DNA of 6,500 bases from an uncultured Clostridia bacterium (GCA_946615785.1 CAMOIA010000093.1:1-6500), one strand, 5' to 3'; counted from the first letter of the stretch, positions 1 to 6,500 are shown. The notes: a model not told the origin generated them from the letters alone. Program-made: numbers and translations.

Positions 1-1171
1 CGCCCTCGGCGTGGGGTTCCTGGCCCTGATCGCCCAGGCCCGCGGCGCGGGCAAAACGGAAAAGGCCAAATACGCCGCCGCCCAGGCCTGCACGGTCACC
101 CTGATCGCAGGGCTTCTCTTCACCCTGATCACCGTGTCCCTCTCCCCCGCCGTGCCTGTCTGGATGCAGGTCGATCCCGCCATACGGCCGCTCGCGTCCG
201 GGTATTTCGCCATTCTCTACGCCCCCATGCTCTTTCGCGCCGCGTCCATCATCCTTGGCACCGTGCTTCGGGCCGCGGGCGACACGCGCACGCCCATGCG
301 GGTTGGCATCCTGGTCAACGCGGCGAACGTGGTCCTGAACTTCTTTCTGATTTACGAAACCCGCCAGGTCTTTGGCGTCACGGTCTTCGGCGCGGGCCTC
401 GGCGTTCACGGTGCGGCGCTTGCAAGCGCCGTTGCCTACGCGCTCGGCGGAACGCTCATTTTCCTTGCGCTGTGGCGCCATCCGGACATTTCGCCAAGGG
501 GCCGGCGCTTTTCGCCGGACAAGGCGATCCTTACGCCCTGCTTCCGCGTCGCCATGCCGAACATGGTGCAGCGCTTTGGCACCTCGCTCGGGTATGTGGT
601 GTTCGCGTCGCTCATCAATGCGCTCGGCGGCACCAGCACGGCGGCGCATACCATCGCCAACACCGTGGAATCGGCCTTTTACATTCCCGGCTGGGGCATG
701 CAGACGGCCGCCGCCACCCTTGCGGGCTTTGCCTTCGGCGCGAAAAACCGAAACGAGCTCAAACGGCTCGGGAACGCCATGCTGCCGCTTGAGATCGGGC
801 TGATGATCGTTTCGGGCGCGCTGCTCTTTTTGTTCGCCGAACCCCTCGTGCGCCTGTTTTCAGCCGACGAAGCCGTGATCGCCCTCAGCACGAGGGTTTT
901 GAAAATGGTCGCCGTTTCGGAGCCGTTCTACGGCGTGCCCATCGTGGTCGAAGGCATGATGCAGGGCTGCGGCGATACGAAACTTCCGCTTCTCTTCAGC
1001 CTTGCCGGCATGTGGGGCGTGAGGATCCTTGGCACGTTCGTGACCACGCGCCTTCTTTCCATGGGGCTTGTGAGCGCCTGGGGCTGCATGATCGGGCACA
1101 ACCTGCTTCTGTTCGTCCTCTTCGGCATGACCTTTATCAGCGGCCGGTGGATGCGGAACCTTGACAGCTGA
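1..1171 (+). CDS. MATE family efflux transporter (5' end outside window)
   Basis: This is an inner-membrane antiporter of the multidrug and toxic compound extrusion family, which exports cationic drugs or metabolites using a Na+ or H+ gradient; the substrate cannot be read here. The frame is open to the left edge, and residues before the GTG at 11 (Ala-Leu-Gly) continue the family pattern, so 11 is not the start. About 388 codons are present against a usual 440-460, so roughly 60-70 N-terminal residues are missing. Counting that GTG as residue 1, the two pseudo-symmetric halves show in matching motifs: GDTRTPM at 90-96 and GDTKLPL at 321-327, and GAGK at 12-15 opposite GAKN at 243-246, all offset by 231 residues. 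Hydrophobic helices alternate with short basic loops throughout. It ends TGA at 1169-1171. No convincing terminator follows, and the next promoter begins 21 bp downstream. Family assignment is firm; subfamily (NorM-like or DinF-like) is open. Confidence 0.93.
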   Translation, partial: ALGVGFLALIAQARGAGKTEKAKYAAAQACTVTLIAGLLFTLITVSLSPAVPVWMQVDPAIRPLASGYFAILYAPMLFRAASIILGTVLRAAGDTRTPMRVGILVNAANVVLNFFLIYETRQVFGVTVFGAGLGVHGAALASAVAYALGGTLIFLALWRHPDISPRGRRFSPDKAILTPCFRVAMPNMVQRFGTSLGYVVFASLINALGGTSTAAHTIANTVESAFYIPGWGMQTAAATLAGFAFGAKNRNELKRLGNAMLPLEIGLMIVSGALLFLFAEPLVRLFSADEAVIALSTRVLKMVAVSEPFYGVPIVVEGMMQGCGDTKLPLLFSLAGMWGVRILGTFVTTRLLSMGLVSAWGCMIGHNLLLFVLFGMTFISGRWMRNLDS

Positions 1172-1192
1172 TGCGCGAAACCGCCCCCCGCC

Positions 1193-1221
1193 TTGACTTT
1201 TGGCCCTGTATGTTGGATAAT
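1193..1221 (+). promoter_or_regulatory. Sigma-A type promoter of the DUF512-der-plsY operon
   Basis: TTGACT at 1193-1198 (5 of 6 match to TTGACA) is separated by exactly 17 bp from GATAAT at 1216-1221 (5 of 6 match to TATAAT). Transcription would start near 1228, giving a leader of about 20 nt that contains the ribosome binding site. It sits in the 75-bp gap after the MATE gene, where a promoter is expected. It is inferred from sequence only, but spacing and position are both near ideal. Confidence 0.85.
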
Positions 1222-1234
1222 GAACCTGATTTAC

Positions 1235-1241
1235 GGGGAGG
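1235..1241 (+). promoter_or_regulatory. Ribosome binding site fixing the DUF512 gene start
   Basis: GGGGAGG lies 5 nt before the ATG at 1247. The in-frame ATG at 1193 has no such site and overlaps the -35 box of the promoter, so it could not be on the transcript. This decides the start at 1247. Confidence 0.8.
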
Positions 1242-1246
1242 TTTCC

Positions 1247-2551
1247 ATGGCTCACAGGATCGTAGAAGCGGACAGGGAGGGGACGGCGTACCGTCACGGC
1301 CTCCGCGCCGGGGATGAAATCATTTCCATTGGCGGGGAAAACGTGCTCGACGAGATCGACTATCAGGCCCTCACCGCCGAACGCCATATGGACATCCTGG
1401 TGCGCCATCCGGACGGAAAAGAAGAGCATATTTGTTTTGAGAAAGAGGACTGGGAGCCCCTTGGGCTGCGGATGGACGAGAGCATGCTCTGCAAGCCCAT
1501 GCTCTGCGCCAACCACTGCGTGTTCTGTTTTGTGGATCAGATGCGCCCCTTCCTGCGGGACACACTCTACGTGCGGGACGACGACTGGCGCATGTCCCTG
1601 ATGATGGGCAATTACATCACGCTGACAAACCTTTCCGAGCGCGAATTTGCCCGGCTTTTAAAGCGCAGGCCCTCGCCCATTTACATTTCCGTCCACGCGA
1701 CGGACATGGCCCTTCGCGCAAAGCTGATGGGCACAAAACGCGCCGCCATGCTGATGGACCAGCTTCATCGCATCGCGGACGCCGGCATCCGTTTCCACAG
1801 CCAGGTGGTGCTGGTGCCCGGGTGGAACGACGGGGACCAGCTTGAAAAAACGCTTTTCGACCTTGCGGCCTTCGGCGAGCATGTGCTGAGCGTTGCGCTG
1901 GTGCCGGTGGGGCTGACGCGGTTCCGGGAAGGCCTTCCCGACCTTCGCCCCTATACGCGGGATGAAGCGTGCAGGGTGATCGCGCAGGCGGAAAGCTGGC
2001 AGAAGCGCTTTCTGAAAGAGCGGGGCACGCGCCTTGTGTTCCCGGCGGACGAGTTTTACTGCATCGCGCAGCTTCCCGTACCGCCCGACGAAGCGTATGA
2101 GGACTATCCCCAGATTGAAAACGGGGTGGGCATGCTGCGCCGGTTTGAAGAGGAAATGGCGATCGCAAGGCGGCTTGACGACCATCCCGTCGGGGAAAAG
2201 CGCAGGATCCTCGTGGCCTGCGGCGTCTCCGTCGCCCCGTCCATGCGGCGCTGGCTAGAAAAATACGCCCCGTCCGGCGTCGACTGGACCGTGCAGCCGA
2301 TCGTCAACCGTTTCTTCGGGGAAACCGTCACGGTGAGCGGGCTTCTGACCGGGGAGGACATCACGGAACAGTTAAAGGACGCGGACACCGACGAAATTCT
2401 TTTAAACGCCGGCGTGCTGCGCCAGGAAGGCGACATGCTGCTGGACAACATGACCGTCGCAGAGCTTCGAAGCCGCCTGCCTGCGAAACTTACGCTCGTG
2501 GGCGCGGGCGGGGACGAGTTTTACGACGCCGTCAAAGGCAGCCCCGCCTGA
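1247..2551 (+). CDS. DUF512 family protein with PDZ-like N-terminus and radical SAM-type cluster motif
   Basis: A 434-residue conserved protein of the clostridial DUF512 / Fe-S oxidoreductase family (COG1625-like). Its reaction is not known. Residues 1-65 resemble a PDZ domain (the stretch with GLRAGDEIISIGG at 18-30). Next comes C87-x3-C91-x2-C94, the spacing that binds the [4Fe-4S] cluster of radical SAM enzymes, with a further cysteine at 82. The family blocks FCFVDQ (93-98), LRDTLY (103-108) and GNYITLTNL (121-129) follow. The DUF512 half holds PADEFY (266-271), PQIENGVGMLRRF (288-300), NRFFGETVTVSGLLTG (354-369) and a glycine-rich end near 418-422. No signal peptide or membrane segment is visible, so it is likely cytoplasmic. 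It is first in the operon, 26 bp before der. Frequent linkage to der in Clostridia suggests, but does not prove, a role near ribosome assembly or RNA/protein modification. Family assignment is strong; function is open. Confidence 0.93.
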   Translation: MAHRIVEADREGTAYRHGLRAGDEIISIGGENVLDEIDYQALTAERHMDILVRHPDGKEEHICFEKEDWEPLGLRMDESMLCKPMLCANHCVFCFVDQMRPFLRDTLYVRDDDWRMSLMMGNYITLTNLSEREFARLLKRRPSPIYISVHATDMALRAKLMGTKRAAMLMDQLHRIADAGIRFHSQVVLVPGWNDGDQLEKTLFDLAAFGEHVLSVALVPVGLTRFREGLPDLRPYTRDEACRVIAQAESWQKRFLKERGTRLVFPADEFYCIAQLPVPPDEAYEDYPQIENGVGMLRRFEEEMAIARRLDDHPVGEKRRILVACGVSVAPSMRRWLEKYAPSGVDWTVQPIVNRFFGETVTVSGLLTGEDITEQLKDADTDEILLNAGVLRQEGDMLLDNMTVAELRSRLPAKLTLVGAGGDEFYDAVKGSPA

Positions 2552-2577
2552 ACCGACAAGAACAGGAATTTGAAATC

Positions 2578-3921
2578 ATGAAAAACAAACCGCTTGTGGC
2601 CATCGTCGGCCGGCCGAACGTCGGCAAATCCACCTTTTTCAACCGCATTTCCGGGCACAGGATCGCCATCGTGGAGGATACGCCCGGCGTCACCAGGGAC
2701 CGCATTTACGCCGATACCGAATGGAACGGCCGCAGGTTCACCCTGATCGACACCGGCGGCATCGACCCGAAGAGCGACGACGTGCTTTTGAAGCAAATGC
2801 GCTACCAGGCAAACATCGCCATGGATACGGCGGACGTAATCTGCTTTTTCGTCGACGCAAGAAGCGGCCTTGTGCCGGATGACGAGGACGTGGCGAATAT
2901 GCTGCGCCGTACGAAAAAGCCAGTGCTGCTCGTGGTCAACAAGGTGGACCACGCAGGGCTGACGAACGAAACCTACGATTACTACGCCCTGGGTCTTGGC
3001 GATCCCATTGCGATCAGCGCCACGAACATGCTGGGCCTTGGCGATCTGCTGGACGAAATCGTGAAGGCGCTGCCCCCGAAGGAAGAGGGCGAGGACGAGG
3101 ACGAAAATGTGATCCAGCTGGCTGTCGTGGGACGGCCGAACGTGGGGAAATCCAGTCTCTGCAACCGGCTGCTGGGCGAGGAAAGGACCATGGTCTCCGA
3201 CATTCCGGGCACCACAAGGGACGCCATCGACACGCCCTTCACAGCGCCCGGCGGCAGGCGCTTCAACATCATCGACACCGCGGGCATCCGGCGCAAAAAG
3301 GTGATCGAGGCGGAGAGCCTTGAACGCTACAGCGTCATCCGCTCGCTCGCGGCCATCAGGCGGTGCGACGTGGCGCTTCTGCTCATTGACGCGAACGACG
3401 GCGTGACCGAGCAGGACGCGAAAATCGCCGGGCTCATCCGCGACGAGGGCAAGGCCTGCGTTGTGATTGTGAACAAATGGGACGCGGTGGAAAAAGAGAC
3501 CGGCACGCTTGAAAAAAACCGCCGCCAGGTGCTCAGCGACCTGAGATTCATGGACTACGCAAACGTGCTCTACATCAGCGCCCGCACAGGGCAGAGAACG
3601 AACCTGGTGCTGAAGGAAGCCGCTGCGGCCTACGACCAGTATGCCCGCCGCGTGACCACCGGCGCGCTCAACGACGTGCTCGGGGACGCGCAGATGTCCC
3701 TCCAGCCGCCCCTGATGGGCTCAAGACGCCTGAAAATCTACTACGCCACACAGCCCCTGACCTGCCCGCCCACCATCGCGCTTTTTGTCAACGACGCGGA
3801 ACTGATGCACTTTTCCTACCAGCGCTACCTTGAAAACTGTATCCGCAAGGCCTTCGGGTTCGAGGGAACGCCCATCCGATTTGACCTGCGGGAGAAAAAC
3901 AAGGAGGAGATTCGATCATGA
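2578..3921 (+). CDS. der: Ribosome biogenesis GTPase Der (EngA)
   Basis: An essential tandem GTPase that binds the 50S precursor and acts late in large-subunit assembly in the cytoplasm. At 447 residues it has normal family length. G domain 1: P-loop GRPNVGKST at 11-19, TPGVTRD (switch I region) at 35-41, DTGG at 58-61, NKVD at 121-124 and SAT at 147-149. An acidic linker (about 167-177) leads to G domain 2: GRPNVGKSS at 185-193, PGTTRD at 210-215, DTAG at 233-236, NKWD at 299-302 and SA at 334-335. The C-terminal KH-like domain (about 355-440) contains RRLKIYYATQ at 383-392. All nucleotide-binding motifs are intact in both domains. The ATG at 2578 follows AGGAA at 2564-2568 and starts just before the first P-loop, as in the family. 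No promoter is visible in the 26-bp gap upstream, so it is probably co-transcribed with the DUF512 gene. Its stop overlaps the plsY start. Confidence 0.98.
   Translation: MKNKPLVAIVGRPNVGKSTFFNRISGHRIAIVEDTPGVTRDRIYADTEWNGRRFTLIDTGGIDPKSDDVLLKQMRYQANIAMDTADVICFFVDARSGLVPDDEDVANMLRRTKKPVLLVVNKVDHAGLTNETYDYYALGLGDPIAISATNMLGLGDLLDEIVKALPPKEEGEDEDENVIQLAVVGRPNVGKSSLCNRLLGEERTMVSDIPGTTRDAIDTPFTAPGGRRFNIIDTAGIRRKKVIEAESLERYSVIRSLAAIRRCDVALLLIDANDGVTEQDAKIAGLIRDEGKACVVIVNKWDAVEKETGTLEKNRRQVLSDLRFMDYANVLYISARTGQRTNLVLKEAAAAYDQYARRVTTGALNDVLGDAQMSLQPPLMGSRRLKIYYATQPLTCPPTIALFVNDAELMHFSYQRYLENCIRKAFGFEGTPIRFDLREKNKEEIRS
3901..3907 (+). promoter_or_regulatory. plsY ribosome binding site inside the 3' end of der
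   Basis: AAGGAGG lies 10 nt before the plsY ATG at 3918 and is embedded in the last codons of der. Together with the ATGA overlap at 3918-3921 it makes translational coupling of plsY to der plausible. Confidence 0.75.
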
Positions 3922-4529
3922 CCTGGCTGGATATCGGAAAGCTGGCGCTGACCGCGGTCATCGCCTATCTGATCGGCAGCTTTTCCCCGGGCATCCTGAT
4001 CGGGAAGAAAAAGGGACACGACATCCGCAGCGAGGGGAGCAAAAACACCGGCGCAACCAACGTTCTGCGCACCGTGGGGCTGCAGGAAGGGCTGATCACC
4101 TTCCTGTGCGATTTTGCCAAAGCCGCGCTCGCCATCTTCATCGGCCGGTGGATCGCAGGCTATGTCGGCGGCCTTGGCGCAGGGCTCTTCGCCGTGATCG
4201 GCCATAACTGGCCGGTGTATTACGGCTTCAAGGGCGGAAAAGGCATCTCCTGCAGCACGGCGGTGGTGCTGTGCACCTTCTTCTGGCAGGGCGCCGTGGC
4301 CTGCGCGGTCTGCGTGCTTTTCATCGCCGCGACGAAATACGTCTCCGTCGGCAGCCTGAGCCTGGTAAGCACCTTTGCCGTTCTGGTCTTTCTCACCGTC
4401 GGCGTTCCGGAGGGACTCTGGGCGCTTGCGATTGCCGCCATGGCTTTCTACCGGCACCGCACGAACCTGGTGCGGCTGAAAAACGGCACCGAGAATAAGC
4501 TCAGCTTTCACAAAAAGAAAACCGAATGA
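3918..4529 (+). CDS. plsY: Acyl-phosphate:glycerol-3-phosphate acyltransferase PlsY
   Basis: An integral membrane enzyme that moves an acyl group from acyl-phosphate (made by PlsX) to the sn-1 position of glycerol-3-phosphate, giving lysophosphatidic acid, the first committed step of membrane phospholipid synthesis in most Gram-positive bacteria. At 203 residues it is full length. The family loop motifs are all present: GSFSPGILIGK at 20-30, GSKNTGATN at 40-48 (glycerol phosphate loop), GHNWPVYYGFKGGKG at 95-109, and HRTNLVRLKNGTE at 180-192 near the C-terminus. Between them are about five hydrophobic helices (roughly 8-28, 57-78, 84-97, 112-137 and 145-176). A basic lysine-rich tail ends the protein. 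It overlaps der by 4 nt and is last in the operon. The reading GSKNTG, where many members have GSGNPG, is a modest variation. In many Clostridia gpsA follows plsY; here a terminator follows instead. Confidence 0.97.
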   Translation: MTWLDIGKLALTAVIAYLIGSFSPGILIGKKKGHDIRSEGSKNTGATNVLRTVGLQEGLITFLCDFAKAALAIFIGRWIAGYVGGLGAGLFAVIGHNWPVYYGFKGGKGISCSTAVVLCTFFWQGAVACAVCVLFIAATKYVSVGSLSLVSTFAVLVFLTVGVPEGLWALAIAAMAFYRHRTNLVRLKNGTENKLSFHKKKTE

Positions 4530-4537
4530 CCTGTCGA

Positions 4538-4574
4538 CCGCCCGTCTCCCGTTCACAGGGGAGGCGGCTTTTTT
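4538..4574 (+). terminator. Intrinsic terminator of the DUF512-der-plsY operon
   Basis: CCGCC (4538-4542) pairs with GGCGG (4563-4567), and TCCC (4547-4550) with GGGA (4559-4562). The stem has a 4-nt bulge (4543-4546), an 8-nt loop, and six T residues at 4569-4574. It begins 8 nt after the plsY stop, as expected for the end of the unit. Confidence 0.82.
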
Positions 4575-4590
4575 CTGCCGCCGGACGTCA

Positions 4591-4613
4591 CGGCACCATG
4601 CAGCCGGTTTTTT
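4591..4613 (+). terminator. Possible weak second terminator
   Basis: CGGC (4591-4594) and GCCG (4603-4606) can form a 4-bp stem with an 8-nt loop, followed after one base by six T residues (4608-4613). The stem is too short to be convincing alone. It could act as a backup to the terminator at 4538-4574, or be chance in GC-rich DNA. Confidence 0.25.
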
Positions 4614-4674
4614 CAAATTGACCGCGCACGCTAAATGACGGAACGCAAAACAGGTGGATTTACGCCCTTCGGTA

Positions 4675-4683
4675 TGGTATACT
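4675..4683 (+). promoter_or_regulatory. Extended -10 promoter of the secreted TPR/propeller gene
   Basis: TG at 4675-4676, one base, then TATACT at 4678-4683 (5 of 6 match to TATAAT) form an extended -10 element. The best -35 at 17-bp spacing is TGGATT (4655-4660), only 3 of 6, which fits a promoter that relies on the TG extension. The predicted start near 4690 gives a leader of about 30 nt to the ATG at 4722. Confidence 0.65.
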
Positions 4684-4703
4684 GAACCGGCAAACCCACA
4701 GAC

Positions 4704-4710
4704 AAAGGAG
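4704..4710 (+). promoter_or_regulatory. Ribosome binding site of the secreted TPR/propeller gene
   Basis: AAAGGAG lies 11 nt before the ATG at 4722. The spacing is slightly long but within range. The ATG it serves opens directly into a signal peptide, which supports this start. Confidence 0.75.
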
Positions 4711-4721
4711 CGTCGAACACA

Positions 4722-6500
4722 ATGCCGAAAAAATGGCTGGCCCTGCTGTTGACTGCTTTGCTGATCGCAGGCCTTGTACCTGCGCACGCGGACGGTTTTT
4801 CCGACATGATGGAGAAGGCGGAAGCTTTCCTTGCCCAGGGAGACGCGGACAGGGCGATCGCCTGCTGTCAGCTGGCCCAAAGGCTGGATCCTGAAAATCA
4901 AGCTCCCTTCCTTCTGGAGGCCCGTGCGCGCCTTGAAAAGGACGACACCGACGGGGCTCAAGCCATTCTCGGCGGCCTTCTTGCCAAAGATCCGCTCTGC
5001 GGCGAGGCTTGGCTCCTGCAATGCCGCGCCGACGCGCTTCTTTCGGATCTGGACGCTTTTGAGGAGCATTCGCTTTTCGCGGAGGTCTGCGGGGCGGATC
5101 TGTCCTCCGTCGCCGCTTCAGCGGCCTATCTGTATGAGCAGGCGGGCAATGCGGAAAAAGCGCAGGCCTGGCAGGCCCTGGCCGGTGAAGTCGCAGGCCC
5201 CGAGGCGCTTTCCGAGCCTTCCGCGCAGCGTAGCGCCCTGGACGAAGCATTTGATTCCGGCGAGCTTATCCTTCAGCAGGCAGAATTTCCGGCGATCACA
5301 GCGGCGGATTTTGACATTCCGGATGCGTTCTGGGCCCTGAACGGGCAGGAAGCGCCGAAGAACCCCTCCGCCGTCATCGAAGCGCGGCTTGCTGAACTGG
5401 ATCTGTACTGGCTGTCCCTTTCCCCCACAGGCGATTCCGGCCTGATCGCGGCAAACGGCATGCTGTCCGTCTCCTGGTACGGCGGCAAATACCATATTCT
5501 GTATCCTTCCGCCCGTGGGGTTCCGGATGAAAACGGCAACCTCGCCCGATTCATGCAGACCCCGCTTTCCCATCTGCTTGGCAGCGAGGGCTTCGTCTAT
5601 TCGCCGAACGGACGGTACGCCGCCGTCTTGAACGTTCAGTCCACGGTGGTCAACGCGCGTTTTGAATACGACCCCGTCGTGATCGACCTGCAGACGGGCG
5701 AGGTGATCCTGACGGCCACGTACCCGAACAAAATCATGCAGCCCGGCGCCGGCGCGGTCACGACGGCCTGCTTTTCCGCCGACAGCCAATCCCTGTATTA
5801 CATGACGTACCAGACCGGCAACGATTTCATGACCTGTCTTTACCGCTGCGATCTTGAAACCCTGGAAACGCAACTCTGCGGCTCTTTCAGCGACTACACT
5901 TACTGGCCCGGTCTTTTTGAAACGGCGGACGGCGATATCATCTGCCTTCGGGACGGAAAGAAACAGATGGATGTCGCCGGGATCGTCCGGATGCATCAGG
6001 CGGACGGCGTATGGCACTACGATAACCGTTCCTATGCCCTGCCCATGAAATACTGGAACGCCAACCGTCTTTTGTATTCGGCAAAGTCCAATTTCGCCGT
6101 CGTCCTGGCAAGGCCCGGCAGCCTGAGCCGGGAGGCCTTCGCCTTTCTGTGCGTAAACCTGAGCGAAGATTACGAGGGCATCAGGAGGCATGTCGTGATC
6201 GCAAACGACGGAACCCTCCTTTGCCTTGACGGGAAGGCCCTCTCCGAGTCCGTCGACGCCTGGGCCGCCGATCCGGAAGCGGGAGCGCCGTATCAGGCGA
6301 TCCTGACGGCACGGCTTTCCCCGGACGGGCAGTACCTGATCCTGCTGACGCAAAAAAGCGCCGAGGAGGGGAAGGCGGAGGCGCGGACACTGTACCTTGT
6401 CAGGCTTAGCGACCTTGCCATTCGGGAAGTATCCGGCCTTGAAACGGATCGGATCCGCACTCAATCCGATCTTTTCCCGCCGGTGATCGAATGGAACGAC
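4722..6500 (+). CDS. Secreted TPR and beta-propeller-like repeat protein (3' end outside window)
   Basis: I do not recognise a named family. From the ATG at 4722 the frame stays open for 593 codons to the last base, so the C-terminus is missing. Residues 1-23 are a signal peptide: KK, a hydrophobic core at about 5-19, and an AHA cleavage site at 21-23. There is no lipobox cysteine, so the product is probably secreted or held outside the membrane. Residues 26-161 form four consecutive 34-residue TPR units in register (26-59, 60-93, 94-127, 128-161). Units 1, 2 and 4 keep the small residue at position 8 and the alanine at position 20; unit 3 is degenerate. After a linker, from about 225 onward the sequence is rich in beta strands. 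WD40/PD40-like blade signatures recur: YSPNGRYAAVL at 293-303, FSADSQSLYYM at 351-361 and LSPDGQYLILL at 532-542, with strand phrases such as VVIDLQTGEVI (319-329) and LYLVRLSDLAIREV (557-570). No catalytic motif is evident. A scaffold or ligand-binding role at the cell surface is inference. Confidence 0.85.
   Translation, partial: MPKKWLALLLTALLIAGLVPAHADGFSDMMEKAEAFLAQGDADRAIACCQLAQRLDPENQAPFLLEARARLEKDDTDGAQAILGGLLAKDPLCGEAWLLQCRADALLSDLDAFEEHSLFAEVCGADLSSVAASAAYLYEQAGNAEKAQAWQALAGEVAGPEALSEPSAQRSALDEAFDSGELILQQAEFPAITAADFDIPDAFWALNGQEAPKNPSAVIEARLAELDLYWLSLSPTGDSGLIAANGMLSVSWYGGKYHILYPSARGVPDENGNLARFMQTPLSHLLGSEGFVYSPNGRYAAVLNVQSTVVNARFEYDPVVIDLQTGEVILTATYPNKIMQPGAGAVTTACFSADSQSLYYMTYQTGNDFMTCLYRCDLETLETQLCGSFSDYTYWPGLFETADGDIICLRDGKKQMDVAGIVRMHQADGVWHYDNRSYALPMKYWNANRLLYSAKSNFAVVLARPGSLSREAFAFLCVNLSEDYEGIRRHVVIANDGTLLCLDGKALSESVDAWAADPEAGAPYQAILTARLSPDGQYLILLTQKSAEEGKAEARTLYLVRLSDLAIREVSGLETDRIRTQSDLFPPVIEWND

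Noticed and set aside
1172..1192. Possible terminator after the MATE gene
   Set aside because: There is a C-rich run but no stable hairpin and no T-tract. Termination of the MATE transcript is not explained by the visible sequence.
1193..1246. Upstream ATG at 1193 as start of the DUF512 protein
   Set aside because: It coincides with the -35 region of the promoter and lacks a ribosome binding site. The ATG at 1247 has GGGGAGG 5 nt upstream and matches the family N-terminus.
860..1516. 218-codon open frame on the - strand spanning the MATE/DUF512 boundary
   Set aside because: It crosses the end of a clear MATE gene, a strong + strand promoter and the start of the DUF512 gene, and its product resembles no family.
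4618..4623. TTGACC as a -35 box before the secreted protein gene
   Set aside because: No acceptable -10 hexamer lies 16-18 bp downstream; the bases there are GC-rich.
3825..5069. 414-codon open frame on the - strand across the plsY region
   Set aside because: It lies antisense to the end of der, all of plsY, the terminator, the promoter and the start of the TPR gene. The translation is low in hydrophobic segments and shows no recognisable motif. It is explained by few stop codons in GC-rich antisense frames.
4831..5340. 169-codon + strand frame inside the secreted protein gene
   Set aside because: It is out of frame with the 593-codon open frame from 4722, and its arginine/proline/serine-rich product is typical of a frame-shifted GC-rich gene.
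5118..6464. 448-codon open frame on the - strand opposite the secreted protein gene
   Set aside because: The + strand frame has a signal peptide, TPR register, propeller motifs, promoter and ribosome binding site. The antisense translation has none of these, so it is a shadow of codon bias.

Overview
The window is GC-rich (about 60% by eye, not counted). All four genes lie on the + strand. The gene order, a DUF512 radical-SAM-like protein followed by der and plsY, is typical of Clostridia and related Firmicutes. Together with strong AGGAGG-type ribosome binding sites and a good sigma-A promoter, it suggests a GC-rich member of the Clostridia, perhaps an uncultured gut lineage. That placement is inference.

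Layout: (1) 1-1171 is the 3' part of a MATE-family multidrug/Na+ antiporter gene; its N-terminal codons lie before the window. (2) A textbook promoter at 1193-1221 starts a three-gene unit: a DUF512/PDZ/radical-SAM protein (1247-2551), the ribosome-assembly GTPase Der (2578-3921) and the membrane acyl-phosphate:glycerol-3-phosphate acyltransferase PlsY (3918-4529, overlapping der by 4 nt). A hairpin plus T-tract at 4538-4574 ends it. (3) A 192-bp intergenic stretch holds the terminator, a second T-tract with a weak hairpin, and an extended -10 promoter. (4) From 4722 to the window edge runs an unfinished gene for a secreted protein: signal peptide, four 34-residue TPR units in register, then beta-propeller-like repeats.

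How they work together: the middle operon is housekeeping, covering ribosome biogenesis and the first acylation step of phospholipid synthesis, plus a conserved iron-sulfur protein of unknown biochemical role. The MATE pump and the secreted TPR/propeller protein are separate transcription units with no evident link to it. The least explained element is the TPR/propeller gene. No tRNA, rRNA, CRISPR array, insertion sequence, prophage or defence gene was seen.
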